DNA of 64,000 nucleotides from Flavobacteriales bacterium 34_180_T64 (GCA_002162765.1 MAAR01000016.1:1-64000), one strand, 5' to 3'; shown: positions 34,325 to 44,321, counted from the stretch's first letter. Numbers and translations are program-made. Notes: generated by a model not told the origin, from the sequence alone.

Positions 34325-36019
34325 ATGTACATGAAAAAACTATTTTTAATACTGCTCCTTTCTAATATAGGATTTGCTCAAATAAAGTATCCAAAAGACT
34401 ATTTTAGAAACCCATTAGACGTCACTTTAGTCCTTTCAGGGACATTTGCAGAATTACGCTCAAATCATTTTCATTCTGGACTTGATATAAAAACACAGCA
34501 AAGAGAGGGCTTAAAAGTATATGCAGCGGCTGAAGGGTTTGTCAGTCGTATTAAAATATCACATTATGGTTACGGGAAAGCACTATATATTACACATCCA
34601 AATGGCTATACCACTGTTTATGGACATTTACAAAAGTTCTCTCCTAAAATAGAAGCTTTCATAAAAGCCAAACAGTATGAAAATGAAAGCTACGAAATTG
34701 AATTGTTTCCAAATCCAGAAGATCTACAAATAGACGCTGACTCAATTGTTGCATATTCAGGAAACACTGGAGGCTCAGGTGGCCCTCATCTACATTTTGA
34801 AATTAGAGACAACGCCGAACGTCCAATAAATCCCATGTTATTTGGTATTACTGTTAAAGACTCCAAAGCGCCTTTTGTTTCCGCCGTTTACGCCTACCCT
34901 CAAAACAGGAGTGCGCACGTTAATGAATCCAACGAACGCATTGAATTGCGTTTAATTCCGAACAGAAATGGAGACTATTCTGTTGAACCAATTCAAGCTT
35001 TTGGAGATATTGGCTTTGGAATCGTTAGCTATGATCAACAGGATCTAGCACCTAATAAAAATGGCCTAAGTAATATTCAATCTTTTTTCAATGGGAATAA
35101 AAAATTTGAAATAGATTTCAAACGATTTTCCTTTGATGAAACCAAACATCTGAATCGATTTATTGATTACGAAATCTACAAAACGAAACGCGCTAGGATT
35201 CAAAAACTATTTGTTCAATCGGGAAATTCTTTAAGTATGCTTAAGGATATCGATGCTTTTGGCATCGTTAATATCGAAGACAATACGTCTTCTGTATATA
35301 AAGCTCGAATAATAGATTTCAATGGAAATGAGGCATGGATCACAATACCTATTAAAGGCAAATTGTCTTTAACATTTATCGAAGAGCCACAAGATTTACT
35401 GCATAAACATTATGCGTATGCCGATCAGGTTACCACATTTAAGGAAGAAAATATATCTGTCTATATTCCTAAAAACAGCTTATATGATGATATGTATTTA
35501 GACTTTAAAGTAAATAGCGATACGCTTAGACTTCATAAAGACATTATTCCATTACAAAAGTATTTTAATATAGAATACGATATTAGTAATTATAAAGAAG
35601 GTGACAAAAACAAATTATTTATTGCTTCGTTATATGGATATTATCAAAGACCAAGTTATATAAATACGACTAGGAACGGCGATGTATTAACAGCAAGAAC
35701 AAAAAGATTTGGGACGTTTACACTAAATTCAGATAGCACAGCACCTACTATTAAAGCTGTTAATTTTCAGGATGGAAAATGGCTGAGTAAATACAGGTAC
35801 TTAAAAGTGAAAATTGCAGATGACTTGTCTGGTATTAGTAATTATAGAGCTACTATTAATGATAAATGGATTTTAATGGAGTACGATTACAAAACCGGTT
35901 TGCTCACTTACGACTTTAATGACAATGTAATCAAAGACACTAAAAACAATTTGAAAATAATTGTTACAGATAATGTTGGAAATAATACTACATTTGAAGC
36001 AACGTTTTTTAGAAAATAA
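34325..36019 (+). CDS. M23 family (LytM-type) metallopeptidase
   Basis: This 564-residue exported protein has a signal peptide ending GFAQ. The LytM domain is N-terminal: FHSGLD (zinc ligands H50 and D54), GYTTVYGHL, and GGPHLHFEIRD, with HLH at 155-157. The rest, about 380 residues, is beta-rich and ends NNTTFEATFFRK, unlike the short family members, which suggests a large exported endopeptidase or a regulator of amidases. The ATG at 34331 (MKKLFL) is an alternative start. It is 12 bp upstream of a TonB-dependent receptor gene, so they may be co-transcribed. Confidence 0.92.
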   Translation: MYMKKLFLILLLSNIGFAQIKYPKDYFRNPLDVTLVLSGTFAELRSNHFHSGLDIKTQQREGLKVYAAAEGFVSRIKISHYGYGKALYITHPNGYTTVYGHLQKFSPKIEAFIKAKQYENESYEIELFPNPEDLQIDADSIVAYSGNTGGSGGPHLHFEIRDNAERPINPMLFGITVKDSKAPFVSAVYAYPQNRSAHVNESNERIELRLIPNRNGDYSVEPIQAFGDIGFGIVSYDQQDLAPNKNGLSNIQSFFNGNKKFEIDFKRFSFDETKHLNRFIDYEIYKTKRARIQKLFVQSGNSLSMLKDIDAFGIVNIEDNTSSVYKARIIDFNGNEAWITIPIKGKLSLTFIEEPQDLLHKHYAYADQVTTFKEENISVYIPKNSLYDDMYLDFKVNSDTLRLHKDIIPLQKYFNIEYDISNYKEGDKNKLFIASLYGYYQRPSYINTTRNGDVLTARTKRFGTFTLNSDSTAPTIKAVNFQDGKWLSKYRYLKVKIADDLSGISNYRATINDKWILMEYDYKTGLLTYDFNDNVIKDTKNNLKIIVTDNVGNNTTFEATFFRK

Positions 36020-36031
36020 ATCTTACGACTT

Positions 36032-38509
36032 TTGAAACTACATTTTTCTACGCTGCTACTCCTATTTTGTCTTCCTTTAATTGGTTTTGCTCAAACAGCA
36101 ACCTTAAAAGGAATTATATTAGATGACAACCAAAATCCTATTGCAGATGTAAATATTAAAGCAGGTAATGATGGTACTACCTCTAACGAAAATGGTTTTT
36201 ATCTATTAAAAATTCCTGCAAACACAGATGTGACAATTGAATTCACACATTTATCACACAAACGCATCATTGTTACTTTTAATTTAAAGAATGGACAGGA
36301 GTTTGAATTCAATCCGGTAATGGACATAGAAATCGAACAAATTGCTACTGTTGTAATCAATAGTAATACGCGGCAATCGGTTGAAGGTGTCACGACTATT
36401 TCTCCTGAAATACTTAGAACTATTAAAGGTGCACAACCCGGAGTTGAAAATATTTTAAAAACACTTCCTGGAGTTAATGTCTCTAATGAATTAAGTACGC
36501 AATATTCTGTTCGTGGTGGAAATTTTGATGAGAATTTGGTTTATGTCAATGAAATTGAAGTCTACCGTCCTTTTTTAATTCGATCGGGACAACAAGAAGG
36601 ATTGAGTTTTGTAAATACTGATTTGGTTCAGAATGTTGATTTTTCAGCAGGTGGTTTTCAAGCAAAATACGGTGACAAATTATCATCAGTTTTAGATATC
36701 ACCTATAGAAACCCTGTGAAATTCGGCATTAGAACCGATTTAAGCTTAATGGGTGGAAGCATCGCTGCAGAGGCTGTAAGCAAAGATTCTAAGCTCTCAG
36801 GAATTATTGGTTTACGCTATAGAGACAATAGCTTACTCTTAAATTCCTTAGAAACTGAAGGTATTGTAAAGCCGAAATTTGCAGATGCCCAAACATATTT
36901 AACCTATAAATTTTCCGATAAATTTCATTTAAATTTTTTAGGAAATGTATCTCTGAACAAATACGATTTTAAACCTCAAAATCGACAGACTAATTTCGGA
37001 ACACTAGACAATCCTTTAGCACTTTTAGTGTTTTATGAAGGTCAAGAGAAAGATCAATATTTAACAACATTTGGAGCCTTTAAAGCAAATTATTTTGCAA
37101 GTGATGAATTGACCTTGAAGCTAATTGCTTCAATGTATCACACTACAGAAGAAGAATATTTCGACATTTTAGCGCAGTACAGATTAGGAGAAGTCAATAG
37201 CAATATAGGCGACGAAGATTTAGGTGAAGTAGAATTTAGCGAAGGAATTGGCGCACAACTTACGCATGCTAGAAATGATTTGGATGCACTTATCACAAAT
37301 ATTGAACACAAAGGAGATTATCAACTTAAAGATAAAAGCACTCTTCAGTGGTCTTTAAAATATACCCATGAGGACATTAGAGATCGTCTGGTAGAATGGG
37401 AAGTAATCGATAGCGCAGGATTTTCTATCAACCCACCAACTATTGATGCGTTTAATGAACAACCTTATGCTCCAGATCAAGGCCCATTGGTTGCATTTCA
37501 AAATGTAAGAGCTACAAACCAAGTCCAAATTGACAGATTTCAAGCTTATGCGCAATGGAGCAAAAAAACTGAATTAGGAAACAACGAAGTGTTTTATAAT
37601 ATTGGTATTAGAGCTCATAATTGGACTGTGAATAGTGACATTCCAAATGAGAATGGTGAAACAAGTTCGACGCAAACAGTATTCAGTCCGAGAGGTCAAT
37701 TCGCCATTAAACCAGATTGGGAAAAGGACATGCTATTTAGAGTTGCTGCTGGGTTATATTATCAGCCTCCTTTCTATAGAGAATTAAGAGATTCTTCAGG
37801 TGTTGTACAGCCAAATGTAAAAGCTCAGAAATCTTTACATGTCGTATTAGGAAATGAATATAGCTTCGAAATATGGGAACGACCATTTAAATTAGTTACT
37901 GAAGCATATTATAAAAATATGACTGATGTGAATCCTTATACATTGGAAAATGTTAGAATTCGCTATAGAGCAAAAAACAATGCAAAAGCCTATGCCTATG
38001 GAATCGATTTTAGGTTAAATGGTGAGTTTGTTCCAGGTACTGAATCTTGGTTTAGTTTTGGATATTTAAAAACAGAAGAAAATATTGATAACCGTGGTTA
38101 TATTGCTAGACCCACGGATCAAAGATTAAAATTCGGAGTCTTATTTCAAGATTATGTTCCAAACATTCCGAATCTTAAAATGTACCTCAACTTAGTTTAT
38201 AATACTGGTGTGCCAGGAGGCTCTCCTAGCTATGCCGATCCATACCAATATCAAAACAGATTACGAGATTATAAACGTGCCGATTTAGGCATGAGTTATG
38301 TTATAGTAGACGCTAACAAACCTAAAAACAATGGGTGGAAAAGTAAACTTAAAGAATTGAGTATAGGTGTTGAAATATTTAATATGTTTGATGTTCAAAA
38401 TTCTATAACGAACACTTGGGTTAGAGACGTGTATAGCAAGCGCCAATATGCAATACCAAATTTTTTATCACCAAGAGTATTTAACGTTAGACTTTCTGCG
38501 AAGTTTTAA
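36032..38509 (+). CDS. TonB-dependent receptor with carboxypeptidase-like N-terminal domain
   Basis: The start codon is TTG (36032). No ATG is available before the signal peptide MKLHFSTLLLLFCLPLIGFAQ. Of 825 residues, 21-105 form a carboxypeptidase-regulatory-like domain (TATLKGIILDDNQNPIADVNI), then the plug (LKTLPGVNVSNELSTQYSVRGGNFDENLVYVNEIEVYRP) and the barrel, ending FNVRLSAKF. It is a SusC-like or siderophore-type outer-membrane transporter, but no SusD neighbour exists, so a non-glycan substrate is likely. It is 12 bp after an M23 peptidase gene. Confidence 0.93.
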   Translation: MKLHFSTLLLLFCLPLIGFAQTATLKGIILDDNQNPIADVNIKAGNDGTTSNENGFYLLKIPANTDVTIEFTHLSHKRIIVTFNLKNGQEFEFNPVMDIEIEQIATVVINSNTRQSVEGVTTISPEILRTIKGAQPGVENILKTLPGVNVSNELSTQYSVRGGNFDENLVYVNEIEVYRPFLIRSGQQEGLSFVNTDLVQNVDFSAGGFQAKYGDKLSSVLDITYRNPVKFGIRTDLSLMGGSIAAEAVSKDSKLSGIIGLRYRDNSLLLNSLETEGIVKPKFADAQTYLTYKFSDKFHLNFLGNVSLNKYDFKPQNRQTNFGTLDNPLALLVFYEGQEKDQYLTTFGAFKANYFASDELTLKLIASMYHTTEEEYFDILAQYRLGEVNSNIGDEDLGEVEFSEGIGAQLTHARNDLDALITNIEHKGDYQLKDKSTLQWSLKYTHEDIRDRLVEWEVIDSAGFSINPPTIDAFNEQPYAPDQGPLVAFQNVRATNQVQIDRFQAYAQWSKKTELGNNEVFYNIGIRAHNWTVNSDIPNENGETSSTQTVFSPRGQFAIKPDWEKDMLFRVAAGLYYQPPFYRELRDSSGVVQPNVKAQKSLHVVLGNEYSFEIWERPFKLVTEAYYKNMTDVNPYTLENVRIRYRAKNNAKAYAYGIDFRLNGEFVPGTESWFSFGYLKTEENIDNRGYIARPTDQRLKFGVLFQDYVPNIPNLKMYLNLVYNTGVPGGSPSYADPYQYQNRLRDYKRADLGMSYVIVDANKPKNNGWKSKLKELSIGVEIFNMFDVQNSITNTWVRDVYSKRQYAIPNFLSPRVFNVRLSAKF

Positions 38510-38513
38510 CTGC

Positions 38514-39149
38514 ATGAGAGCGTTAGTCTTTCTTTTTCTTATATTCCAATTTTCATCTTATAGTCAAGAAAAAAAAGAATTTTATTTTGATCATTTAGGG
38601 CATCGTATTACAAAAGAATATTTCTATTCAAATAAAAAATTTGTTGAAGGAGAAATAAAATATCTTCATTTGGTTTTTGAAAATGACACAAGTACTACTT
38701 CTGTATTGCATCCCAGAAAAGTTTATGGAAAGCTTAATAAAACTGACCTAGATTCACTGAGATCTAAGCTTAATTCAATCTCAGAATCAAATCCAATATC
38801 CTACAAAAGCCATATTGTAATTAATTATTTTTCAGGCAATTACCCTATTTCTTTAAAAAAACCAACGGGTTGGAATATTTATCATAACGACTATAAAAGG
38901 AAGTTAGATAGGATTATCGATTCTAATATGTATTGGATTTATAATGATATTGAAGACTTGAAATTCCAAAGAAAAAAACGATTATGGGTTAAAGATGAAG
39001 AACACTTTATTAAGAATTTGTTTTTTCCATTTCATATACCTTATGGCAATTTTGTAATCATTAAACCTGATGGAAACTATATTTGTTTTTATGGAGAATA
39101 TGGAAAACAATCTGTATGGAATGTCGCCAAAGAAATTATCGGTAATTAA
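38514..39149 (+). CDS. Exported hypothetical protein
   Basis: I start at ATG 38514 (MRALVFLFLIFQFSSYSQ), which gives a signal peptide ahead of EKKEFYFDHLGH and a product of 211 residues. The upstream open frame runs through the end of the TonB-dependent receptor. The mature part has no family I can name. Some blocks (ITKEYFYSNKK, NFVIIKPDGNYICFYGEYGKQSV) have beta-hairpin character. It lies 4 bp after the receptor stop and may form an operon with it. It converges on a cysteine desulfurase gene. Confidence 0.65.
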   Translation: MRALVFLFLIFQFSSYSQEKKEFYFDHLGHRITKEYFYSNKKFVEGEIKYLHLVFENDTSTTSVLHPRKVYGKLNKTDLDSLRSKLNSISESNPISYKSHIVINYFSGNYPISLKKPTGWNIYHNDYKRKLDRIIDSNMYWIYNDIEDLKFQRKKRLWVKDEEHFIKNLFFPFHIPYGNFVIIKPDGNYICFYGEYGKQSVWNVAKEIIGN

Positions 39150-39162
39150 AAGATTATTCTTT

Positions 39163-40308
39163 CTAATTTTCAATAAATTCTTTTAGCACACTAATCGTAT
39201 AGTCGAGATCATCTTTTGTATTAAACGTACTAAATGAAAAACGAACAGATGGTTTGAGCAGATCTTCTTCACTCAATATTTCCGACAACACATGCGAATT
39301 TTGAGAACTCCCACTTTGACATGCACTTCCTTTAGAACAGGCAATACCTTTTAAATCTAATTGAAACTGCAATAAAGGGGCCTTTTCAGGTGCGATTGGC
39401 AAACAGACATTTACAAGAGTATAGGTGCTATTTTCATGATTGCTGCAGTCTCCATTAAAGGTGGTATTTGGGAATATTTTGATCAATTGTTCTATAAAAT
39501 ATGTTTTAAGTCCAAGTATATAGCTGCGTTCTGATTCTAAATTGTCATACGATAATTTGAGCGCCTCATCTAAACCAACGATGTTATGGATAGACTCTGT
39601 CCCTGCCCTAAAACCTCTTTCCTGCTCTCCTCCAAAAATTAAAGGTTTCAATCCAGAATTTTTTCTGATAAAGGCAAAACCAACCCCTTTTGGTCCGTGA
39701 AATTTATGAGCACTAGCCGCCAAATAATCTATAGAAATCTCCTCTAAATTTAACTCGTAATGCCCAATAGATTGCACAGTGTCACTATGAAACAAGACAT
39801 CATTTGCATTACATAAATCAGCAACACGTTTTATGTCGAGTTTATTACCTATCTCATTATTGACATGCATTAATGACACCAACTGTTTTTTATCAGATTT
39901 CAATACCGATTCTAATTGGTTGTAATCAACGACTCCTTTTTTATCAACATTAAGATATTGTACTGAAATGGAATGTGTTTTCACTAATTGATCTATGGTA
40001 TGCAATATGGCATGATGCTCAATCTTAGATGTAATAATTTCTTGAACTCCAAGATCTCGAACAGCACTGTTAAGGACTAAATTATCTGCTTCAGTACCTC
40101 CAGAGGTAAATACAATTTCAGAAGCAGAAACATTAAAATGACTTGCAATACGCTTCCTAGAATTTTCAATAACAGCTTTAGATGACCTACCGTAACTATG
40201 TGTTGATGAGGCGTTACCGAAACTGGATTTCATAACCTCAGTCATTCTATCTATTACTTCCATGCGCATTTGAGTCGTGGCCGCATTATCTAAATATATT
40301 GTTTTCAT
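39163..40308 (-). CDS. Cysteine desulfurase (IscS/NifS-type)
   Basis: I start at ATG 40308 (MKTIYLDNAATTQMR), giving 381 residues. The PLP-binding lysine is K202 in ASAHKFHGPKGVGF, with the DNAATT start and the FGNASSTHSYGR block typical of the NifS/IscS group. A reactive cysteine is in ACSKGSACQSGSSQ. The enzyme moves sulfur from cysteine to a persulfide for Fe-S clusters or thiolated tRNA. No isc or suf genes lie beside it, so its exact pathway is open. Confidence 0.93.
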   Translation of the reverse strand: MKTIYLDNAATTQMRMEVIDRMTEVMKSSFGNASSTHSYGRSSKAVIENSRKRIASHFNVSASEIVFTSGGTEADNLVLNSAVRDLGVQEIITSKIEHHAILHTIDQLVKTHSISVQYLNVDKKGVVDYNQLESVLKSDKKQLVSLMHVNNEIGNKLDIKRVADLCNANDVLFHSDTVQSIGHYELNLEEISIDYLAASAHKFHGPKGVGFAFIRKNSGLKPLIFGGEQERGFRAGTESIHNIVGLDEALKLSYDNLESERSYILGLKTYFIEQLIKIFPNTTFNGDCSNHENSTYTLVNVCLPIAPEKAPLLQFQLDLKGIACSKGSACQSGSSQNSHVLSEILSEEDLLKPSVRFSFSTFNTKDDLDYTISVLKEFIEN

Positions 40309-40418
40309 ATAATCCTTAATGTTACTACAAAGATGCAACAATCTAACGGCAATTAAAATCTAAAAATTGGTCAATTAAAATTATTCGTTAATAGCAACGT
40401 TATAAATTGCAAATCACT

Positions 40419-40426
40419 TATTTTTG
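40419..40426 (+). promoter_or_regulatory. -7 box before the calcium-repeat lipoprotein
   Basis: TATTTTTG (40419-40426) matches TAnnTTTG exactly and lies 17 nt before the ATG at 40444. No TTG -33 element at the usual spacing is seen. Confidence 0.4.
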
Positions 40427-40443
40427 TTTTCAAATATTTTAAA

Positions 40444-41361
40444 ATGCGAAAATTACTTTACATTTTTAGCTTATGCTTATTAGTTACAACTTGCAACGAT
40501 GGTGATGTTTTTGAAGTCGTATTAGACTTTGAAGATGACTTAACACTTTGCTCAGAGGTTTCTGAAGATTATTTGCTTTATAAAATTAAAAACACTCCAT
40601 ATGAGTCTTTGAGCTTAATTTTTCCTGCAACGAGTGCAAATGACCTTATTTTTAACCCAACTGAATCGCCTTATACAGACCAATTGGTAATTAATGCGAC
40701 TACTATTCGATTTAATTACAGAACTTACAATGGAAATCCTGAAGATTTAATTTGTGCATTAATTCCAGATCCTTCCGTTAATATTACAAATGATTACGAA
40801 GCTGCCTCTGGAGCTATTGCTGAATTTGTTACAACATTTGTAGATCAGGATGATGATGGCATACCAACTGAAATTGAAGACTTAAATACAGATGGAGATA
40901 ATGATCCATCGACTAATCCAACAGATAGTGATACGGACGGAATACCAGATTATCTCGATGTAGATGATGACAATGATAATGTACTTACAAAAAACGAAAA
41001 TCCTGATGTTAATGATGATGGCGATTTTAGTGACGCCCTAAATACAGATGGAGACGACTTACCAAACTATCTAGATGACGATGATGACGGTGATGGTGTA
41101 CCTACGCGTTTAGAAGATGAAGACATGAGTAATAGCCCAACAAATGATTTCGATGAAGGGTCTCAAACGCCAAATGTTGCAAGATATTTGGATGCCACTG
41201 CAGTAGAATCTTATGCTGTATCTGGATTTTTACAAAATAGCTATGATAGAATCATCACTGTAAGCTTTACAATTCTTAATGCTAATTTAGAAATATTAAA
41301 TACAGATTCTATAAACTTCGGAACCTATACAAGTACAATTATAAATTATTTTGAAGATTAA
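40444..41361 (+). CDS. Lipoprotein with calcium-binding thrombospondin type 3-like repeats
   Basis: This 305-residue lipoprotein has Cys17 in the signal peptide lipobox VTTC. The middle (about 135-230) is very acidic, with DQDDDGIPTEIEDLNTDGDN, DSDTDGIPDYLDVDDDNDN, DVNDDGDFSDALNTDGDD and DDDDDGDGVPTRLEDED. Such DxDxDG units bind calcium in thrombospondin type 3 repeats. The N-terminal and C-terminal parts are of unknown fold. The protein is probably exposed on the outer membrane. It is transcribed alone. Confidence 0.85.
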   Translation: MRKLLYIFSLCLLVTTCNDGDVFEVVLDFEDDLTLCSEVSEDYLLYKIKNTPYESLSLIFPATSANDLIFNPTESPYTDQLVINATTIRFNYRTYNGNPEDLICALIPDPSVNITNDYEAASGAIAEFVTTFVDQDDDGIPTEIEDLNTDGDNDPSTNPTDSDTDGIPDYLDVDDDNDNVLTKNENPDVNDDGDFSDALNTDGDDLPNYLDDDDDGDGVPTRLEDEDMSNSPTNDFDEGSQTPNVARYLDATAVESYAVSGFLQNSYDRIITVSFTILNANLEILNTDSINFGTYTSTIINYFED

Positions 41362-41915
41362 TCCGGGTTTTGATAAATATAAACTTCGGTAGCTCCTAAG
41401 CCATATTTCTGATAATCGGCATCATAAAATTTGACATTGTTATAACGTCCAAAAAGATATTCTAATTCGAGTTTTAAAACACCTTCACCAACACCATGGA
41501 TAAATACAACTTTCTGAATGCGTTTATTAATTGCAAAATTAAGCTGACGTTCTGCTGTATTTAATTGTAAGTTAAGCATGTCGTGATTGCTCATTCCTCG
41601 CGATGAATTCGTGAGCTGATGAATATGCAAGTCTACTTCTAAGGCTGGTAGATTGCGTTCTTTTGGTTTTATTTTTGGAGTTTTTCTTCTTCCAGCCTGC
41701 TCTTTTTCAGAGACAACATCGCTTAATGAATGTTCTGCAAATACGTTTGATTTTAATGAGGATTCATTATCCAAAATAAGTTCCGAATCCTGAAACTCTA
41801 AAACAAATCCATCTTTGTCTTCGATAGAGATTATCGAACCCTTGATGTCCCGAATTACTCCAGAAATAGCTTCATCTAATACAGAAACTTTATCCCCTAT
41901 TTGATAGCTCATCAT
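41358..41915 (-). CDS. DUF2027-Smr domain protein
   Basis: This 185-residue protein begins with a small beta barrel-like part (YQIGDKVSVLDEAISGVIRD, DUF2027-like), a linker rich in K and R (EKEQAGRRKTPKIKPKERN), and a C-terminal Smr domain with LEVDLHIHQL and VVFIHGVGEGVLKLEL. The Smr domain occurs in MutS2 and as a stand-alone nuclease-like unit. It is not itself a MutS protein. A 63-residue membrane protein overlaps its start by 4 bp (41912-41915), so the two are co-translated. Confidence 0.85.
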   Translation of the reverse strand: MMSYQIGDKVSVLDEAISGVIRDIKGSIISIEDKDGFVLEFQDSELILDNESSLKSNVFAEHSLSDVVSEKEQAGRRKTPKIKPKERNLPALEVDLHIHQLTNSSRGMSNHDMLNLQLNTAERQLNFAINKRIQKVVFIHGVGEGVLKLELEYLFGRYNNVKFYDADYQKYGLGATEVYIYQNPD

Positions 41916-42103
41916 TCTTCCTCTTTAGCCTCATCTGTGTTTTTACTTGGTATATTTCTAGACGTTCTATAAATACCAGTCATTAGCATTACAATACCTC
42001 CAATGAGTACATATACATTTTGAGATTCTCCAGCTTGGGCGTATAGTGCAACAACGCCTCCAACCAATATTAAAACATAATTAATTATTTTCGAAAAATT
42101 CAT
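41912..42103 (-). CDS. 63-residue small membrane protein
   Basis: The protein has two short hydrophobic segments (YVLILVGGVVALYAQAG about 9-25 and VYVLIGGIVMLMTGIY about 30-45) and a charged C-terminus (NTDEAKEEE). Its stop overlaps the start of the DUF2027-Smr gene by 4 bp. Function unknown. Small size means it could be spurious, but the coupling and charge distribution support a real gene. Confidence 0.7.
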   Translation of the reverse strand: MNFSKIINYVLILVGGVVALYAQAGESQNVYVLIGGIVMLMTGIYRTSRNIPSKNTDEAKEEE

Positions 42104-42249
42104 CGTTTATTAGATCCGTATTAATAAGGCTTAAAATTACATCATAATATTTTATAATATCACTATTTCTTTTTAATAATACCTTAAACAAAAACACAAT
42201 TAAGGAATAACTTTTCTATTTTTACAATTGAAAATGATACACATACTCA

Positions 42250-42531
42250 ATGGCTTTTGAAGATTTCATGTTACCCTGTTTAAACAAAAAACTTTTTGGA
42301 GTTGAATGTTTAGGTTGTGGTATTCAGAGAGCTACTTCATTAGTATTTCATGGTGAATTTGTTGCGGCTTTTAAAATATATCCCGCAATCTATACACTGA
42401 TAGTTCTAGCTCTTTTTCTAATCTTTAATATTTTTATTAAGTTTAAGCACGATTCTAAATTCAAAATAGGATTAATAATTTTAAACCTATTAATCATAGT
42501 AATTAGCTATATTTATAAAATAACCAATTAA
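42250..42531 (+). CDS. DUF2752 domain membrane protein
   Basis: This 93-residue protein has the DUF2752 core LPCLNKKLFGVECLGCGIQRATSLVFHGEF near the N-terminus and two transmembrane segments (IYPAIYTLIVLALFLIF, FKIGLIILNLLIIVISYIY). The CxxCG-like LGCG motif is conserved. It lies 12 bp upstream of the CCC-motif gene, its usual neighbour as I recall. Possible functions are unknown. A TATTTTTA box is at 42217-42224. Confidence 0.85.
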   Translation: MAFEDFMLPCLNKKLFGVECLGCGIQRATSLVFHGEFVAAFKIYPAIYTLIVLALFLIFNIFIKFKHDSKFKIGLIILNLLIIVISYIYKITN

Positions 42532-42543
42532 ACAATTCAAAAC

Positions 42544-42867
42544 ATGGAAAAACAAAATTTACCAAATTCAACACTCATTTTAGTTTTCGGAATTCTATCA
42601 ATTGTAACCTGCTGTTGCTACGGAATCATAGGACTTCCATTAGGAATAATTGCCTTAGTTTTGGCTAATAAAGCGACTAAGTTATATGCTGCAGATCCTG
42701 AAGTCTATTCTGGGTTTCCGAACGTAAAAGCAGGAAAAATAATGGCTATTATAGGAATTATTCTTAATAGCATCTATGTAATATACGTTGTTTGGTTATT
42801 TAGTACAATTGGATATGATGGTATACAAGAAATGCAACAAGAAATGATGCGTAATATAGGGCAATAA
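42544..42867 (+). CDS. CCC-motif membrane protein (DUF4190-like)
   Basis: This 107-residue protein starts MEKQNLPNSTLILVFGILSIVTCCCYGIIGLPLGIIALVLANKATKLY, in which the CCC motif and following YG are characteristic of the family. A second transmembrane segment is IMAIIGIILNSIYVIYVVWLF. It follows the DUF2752 gene by 12 bp and ends before a bidirectional terminator. Function unknown. Confidence 0.85.
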   Translation: MEKQNLPNSTLILVFGILSIVTCCCYGIIGLPLGIIALVLANKATKLYAADPEVYSGFPNVKAGKIMAIIGIILNSIYVIYVVWLFSTIGYDGIQEMQQEMMRNIGQ

Positions 42868-42888
42868 TAAAACTCAAATTCTCATAAA

Positions 42889-42922
42889 TAAAAAAGGCAA
42901 CCGATTAGGTTGCCTTTTTTAT
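42889..42922. terminator. Bidirectional terminator
   Basis: AAAAGGCAACC (42892-42902) pairs with GGTTGCCTTTT around GATTA. A- and T-runs lie on both sides. It can end both the CCC-motif gene and the convergent rocD. Confidence 0.88.
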
Positions 42923-42939
42923 TTTAGAACTATTTGAAT

Positions 42940-44181
42940 TTATTCAAACTGTTTTAATGTTTTTATAATGATTGAAACGCAATCTAATAATTGCTCTTCA
43001 GTCATTACTAAAGGTGGTGCAAAACGAATAATGTTTCCATGTGTAGGTTTCGCTAACAATCCATTATCTCTAAGTGCCAAACACATATTCCAAGCAGTAT
43101 CACTGTCTTCGTCATCATTGATTACAATAGCATTAAGCAATCCTTTACCACGTACTAAGTTCACCAAATCAGTAGATTCTATATACTTGTTTAATTCACT
43201 TCTAAACAACTGCCCTAATTTCTCTGCATTCTCTGCTAACTTTTCATCTCTAACAACTTCTAAAGCAGCAATAGCAACTGCAGCAGCTATTGGATTACCT
43301 CCAAATGTACTTCCATGATTACCAGGACGAATCACATTCATAACGTCATTATTAGCTAGGACAGCCGAAACCGGATACAGCCCTCCACTTAACGCTTTCC
43401 CTAAAATCAAAACATCTGGTTTTACATTTTCGTGATCAACAGCTAATATTTCGCCAGTTCTAGCAATTCCTGTTTGTACTTCATCTGCTATAAATAGCAC
43501 ATTATATTTTTCACATAATGCTTTGGCTTTTGAAAGATAGCCTTCAGAAGGAACAAAAACTCCAGCCTCTCCTTGAATTGGTTCAACCATAAAACCAGCT
43601 ACATTCGGATTTGTACTCAATACCTCTTCAAGCGCCTGTAAATCATCATATTCTATTTTGATAAATCCATCAGTATAAGGACCGAAATTTTTACGTGCCA
43701 CTGGATCATTTGAAAATGAAATAATAGTTGTTGTTCTTCCATGGAAATTACCATTACAAACAATTATTTCTGCCTTATTAATATCAAGACCTTTCACTTC
43801 ATAAGCCCATTTTCGACATAATTTTAAAGCGGTCTCTACAGCTTCAGCTCCAGAATTAATAGGTAATAATTTATCGAATCCAAAAAATTCACAAGCAAAT
43901 TTTTCGTACTTCCCAAGCATATCATTGTAAAATGCACGTGAAGTCAAAGTCAAAGTTTGTGCTTGCTTCATCATTGCATTCACAATTTTCGGGTGACAAT
44001 GTCCTTGATTTAATGATGAATAAGCAGATAAAAAATCATAATACTTATTACCTTCAACATCCCAAACAAACACACCTTCCCCTTTTGATAATACTACTGG
44101 AAGTGGATGGTAATTTTGTGCTCCATACTTGTTTTCCAATGCCATCGCTTCTTGCGATGAAATGTGATCTAATACATTCAT
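42940..44181 (-). CDS. rocD: Ornithine aminotransferase
   Basis: This 413-residue class III PLP aminotransferase transfers the delta-amino group of ornithine to 2-oxoglutarate. [54 protein letters not shown] and [19 protein letters not shown] (with the PLP lysine) match the ornithine subgroup, as does the N-terminal [13 protein letters not shown]. It is monocistronic, with a consensus promoter and a leader of about 100 nt. Confidence 0.93.
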   Translation of the reverse strand: MNVLDHISSQEAMALENKYGAQNYHPLPVVLSKGEGVFVWDVEGNKYYDFLSAYSSLNQGHCHPKIVNAMMKQAQTLTLTSRAFYNDMLGKYEKFACEFFGFDKLLPINSGAEAVETALKLCRKWAYEVKGLDINKAEIIVCNGNFHGRTTTIISFSNDPVARKNFGPYTDGFIKIEYDDLQALEEVLSTNPNVAGFMVEPIQGEAGVFVPSEGYLSKAKALCEKYNVLFIADEVQTGIARTGEILAVDHENVKPDVLILGKALSGGLYPVSAVLANNDVMNVIRPGNHGSTFGGNPIAAAVAIAALEVVRDEKLAENAEKLGQLFRSELNKYIESTDLVNLVRGKGLLNAIVINDDEDSDTAWNMCLALRDNGLLAKPTHGNIIRFAPPLVMTEEQLLDCVSIIIKTLKQFE

Positions 44182-44284
44182 AACAGAAATTTTTAAAAAT
44201 TAAAAAAAATAATGTAATTCCTAATTTACCTTTATTCTTTCGAAGCATCGAAAATTCAGCGGAGGAGAGAAATCATCCTTGAGG

Positions 44285-44313
44285 CAAAATTACTAAATAA
44301 TAATTGCTTCCAA
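44285..44313 (-). promoter_or_regulatory. rocD promoter (Bacteroidota type)
   Basis: On the minus strand TTG (44311-44313, within TTTTTGG) is followed after 18 nt by TAATTTTG (44285-44292), an exact -7 box. The leader would be about 100 nt and contains a hairpin TTTCGA-TGCT-TCGAAA near its middle. Confidence 0.55.
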
Positions 44314-44321
44314 AAATCTAA

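Noticed and set aside
41358-41915. MutS mismatch repair protein
   Set aside because: Only the Smr domain is present. The MutS ATPase and clamp domains are missing, so that name would mislead.
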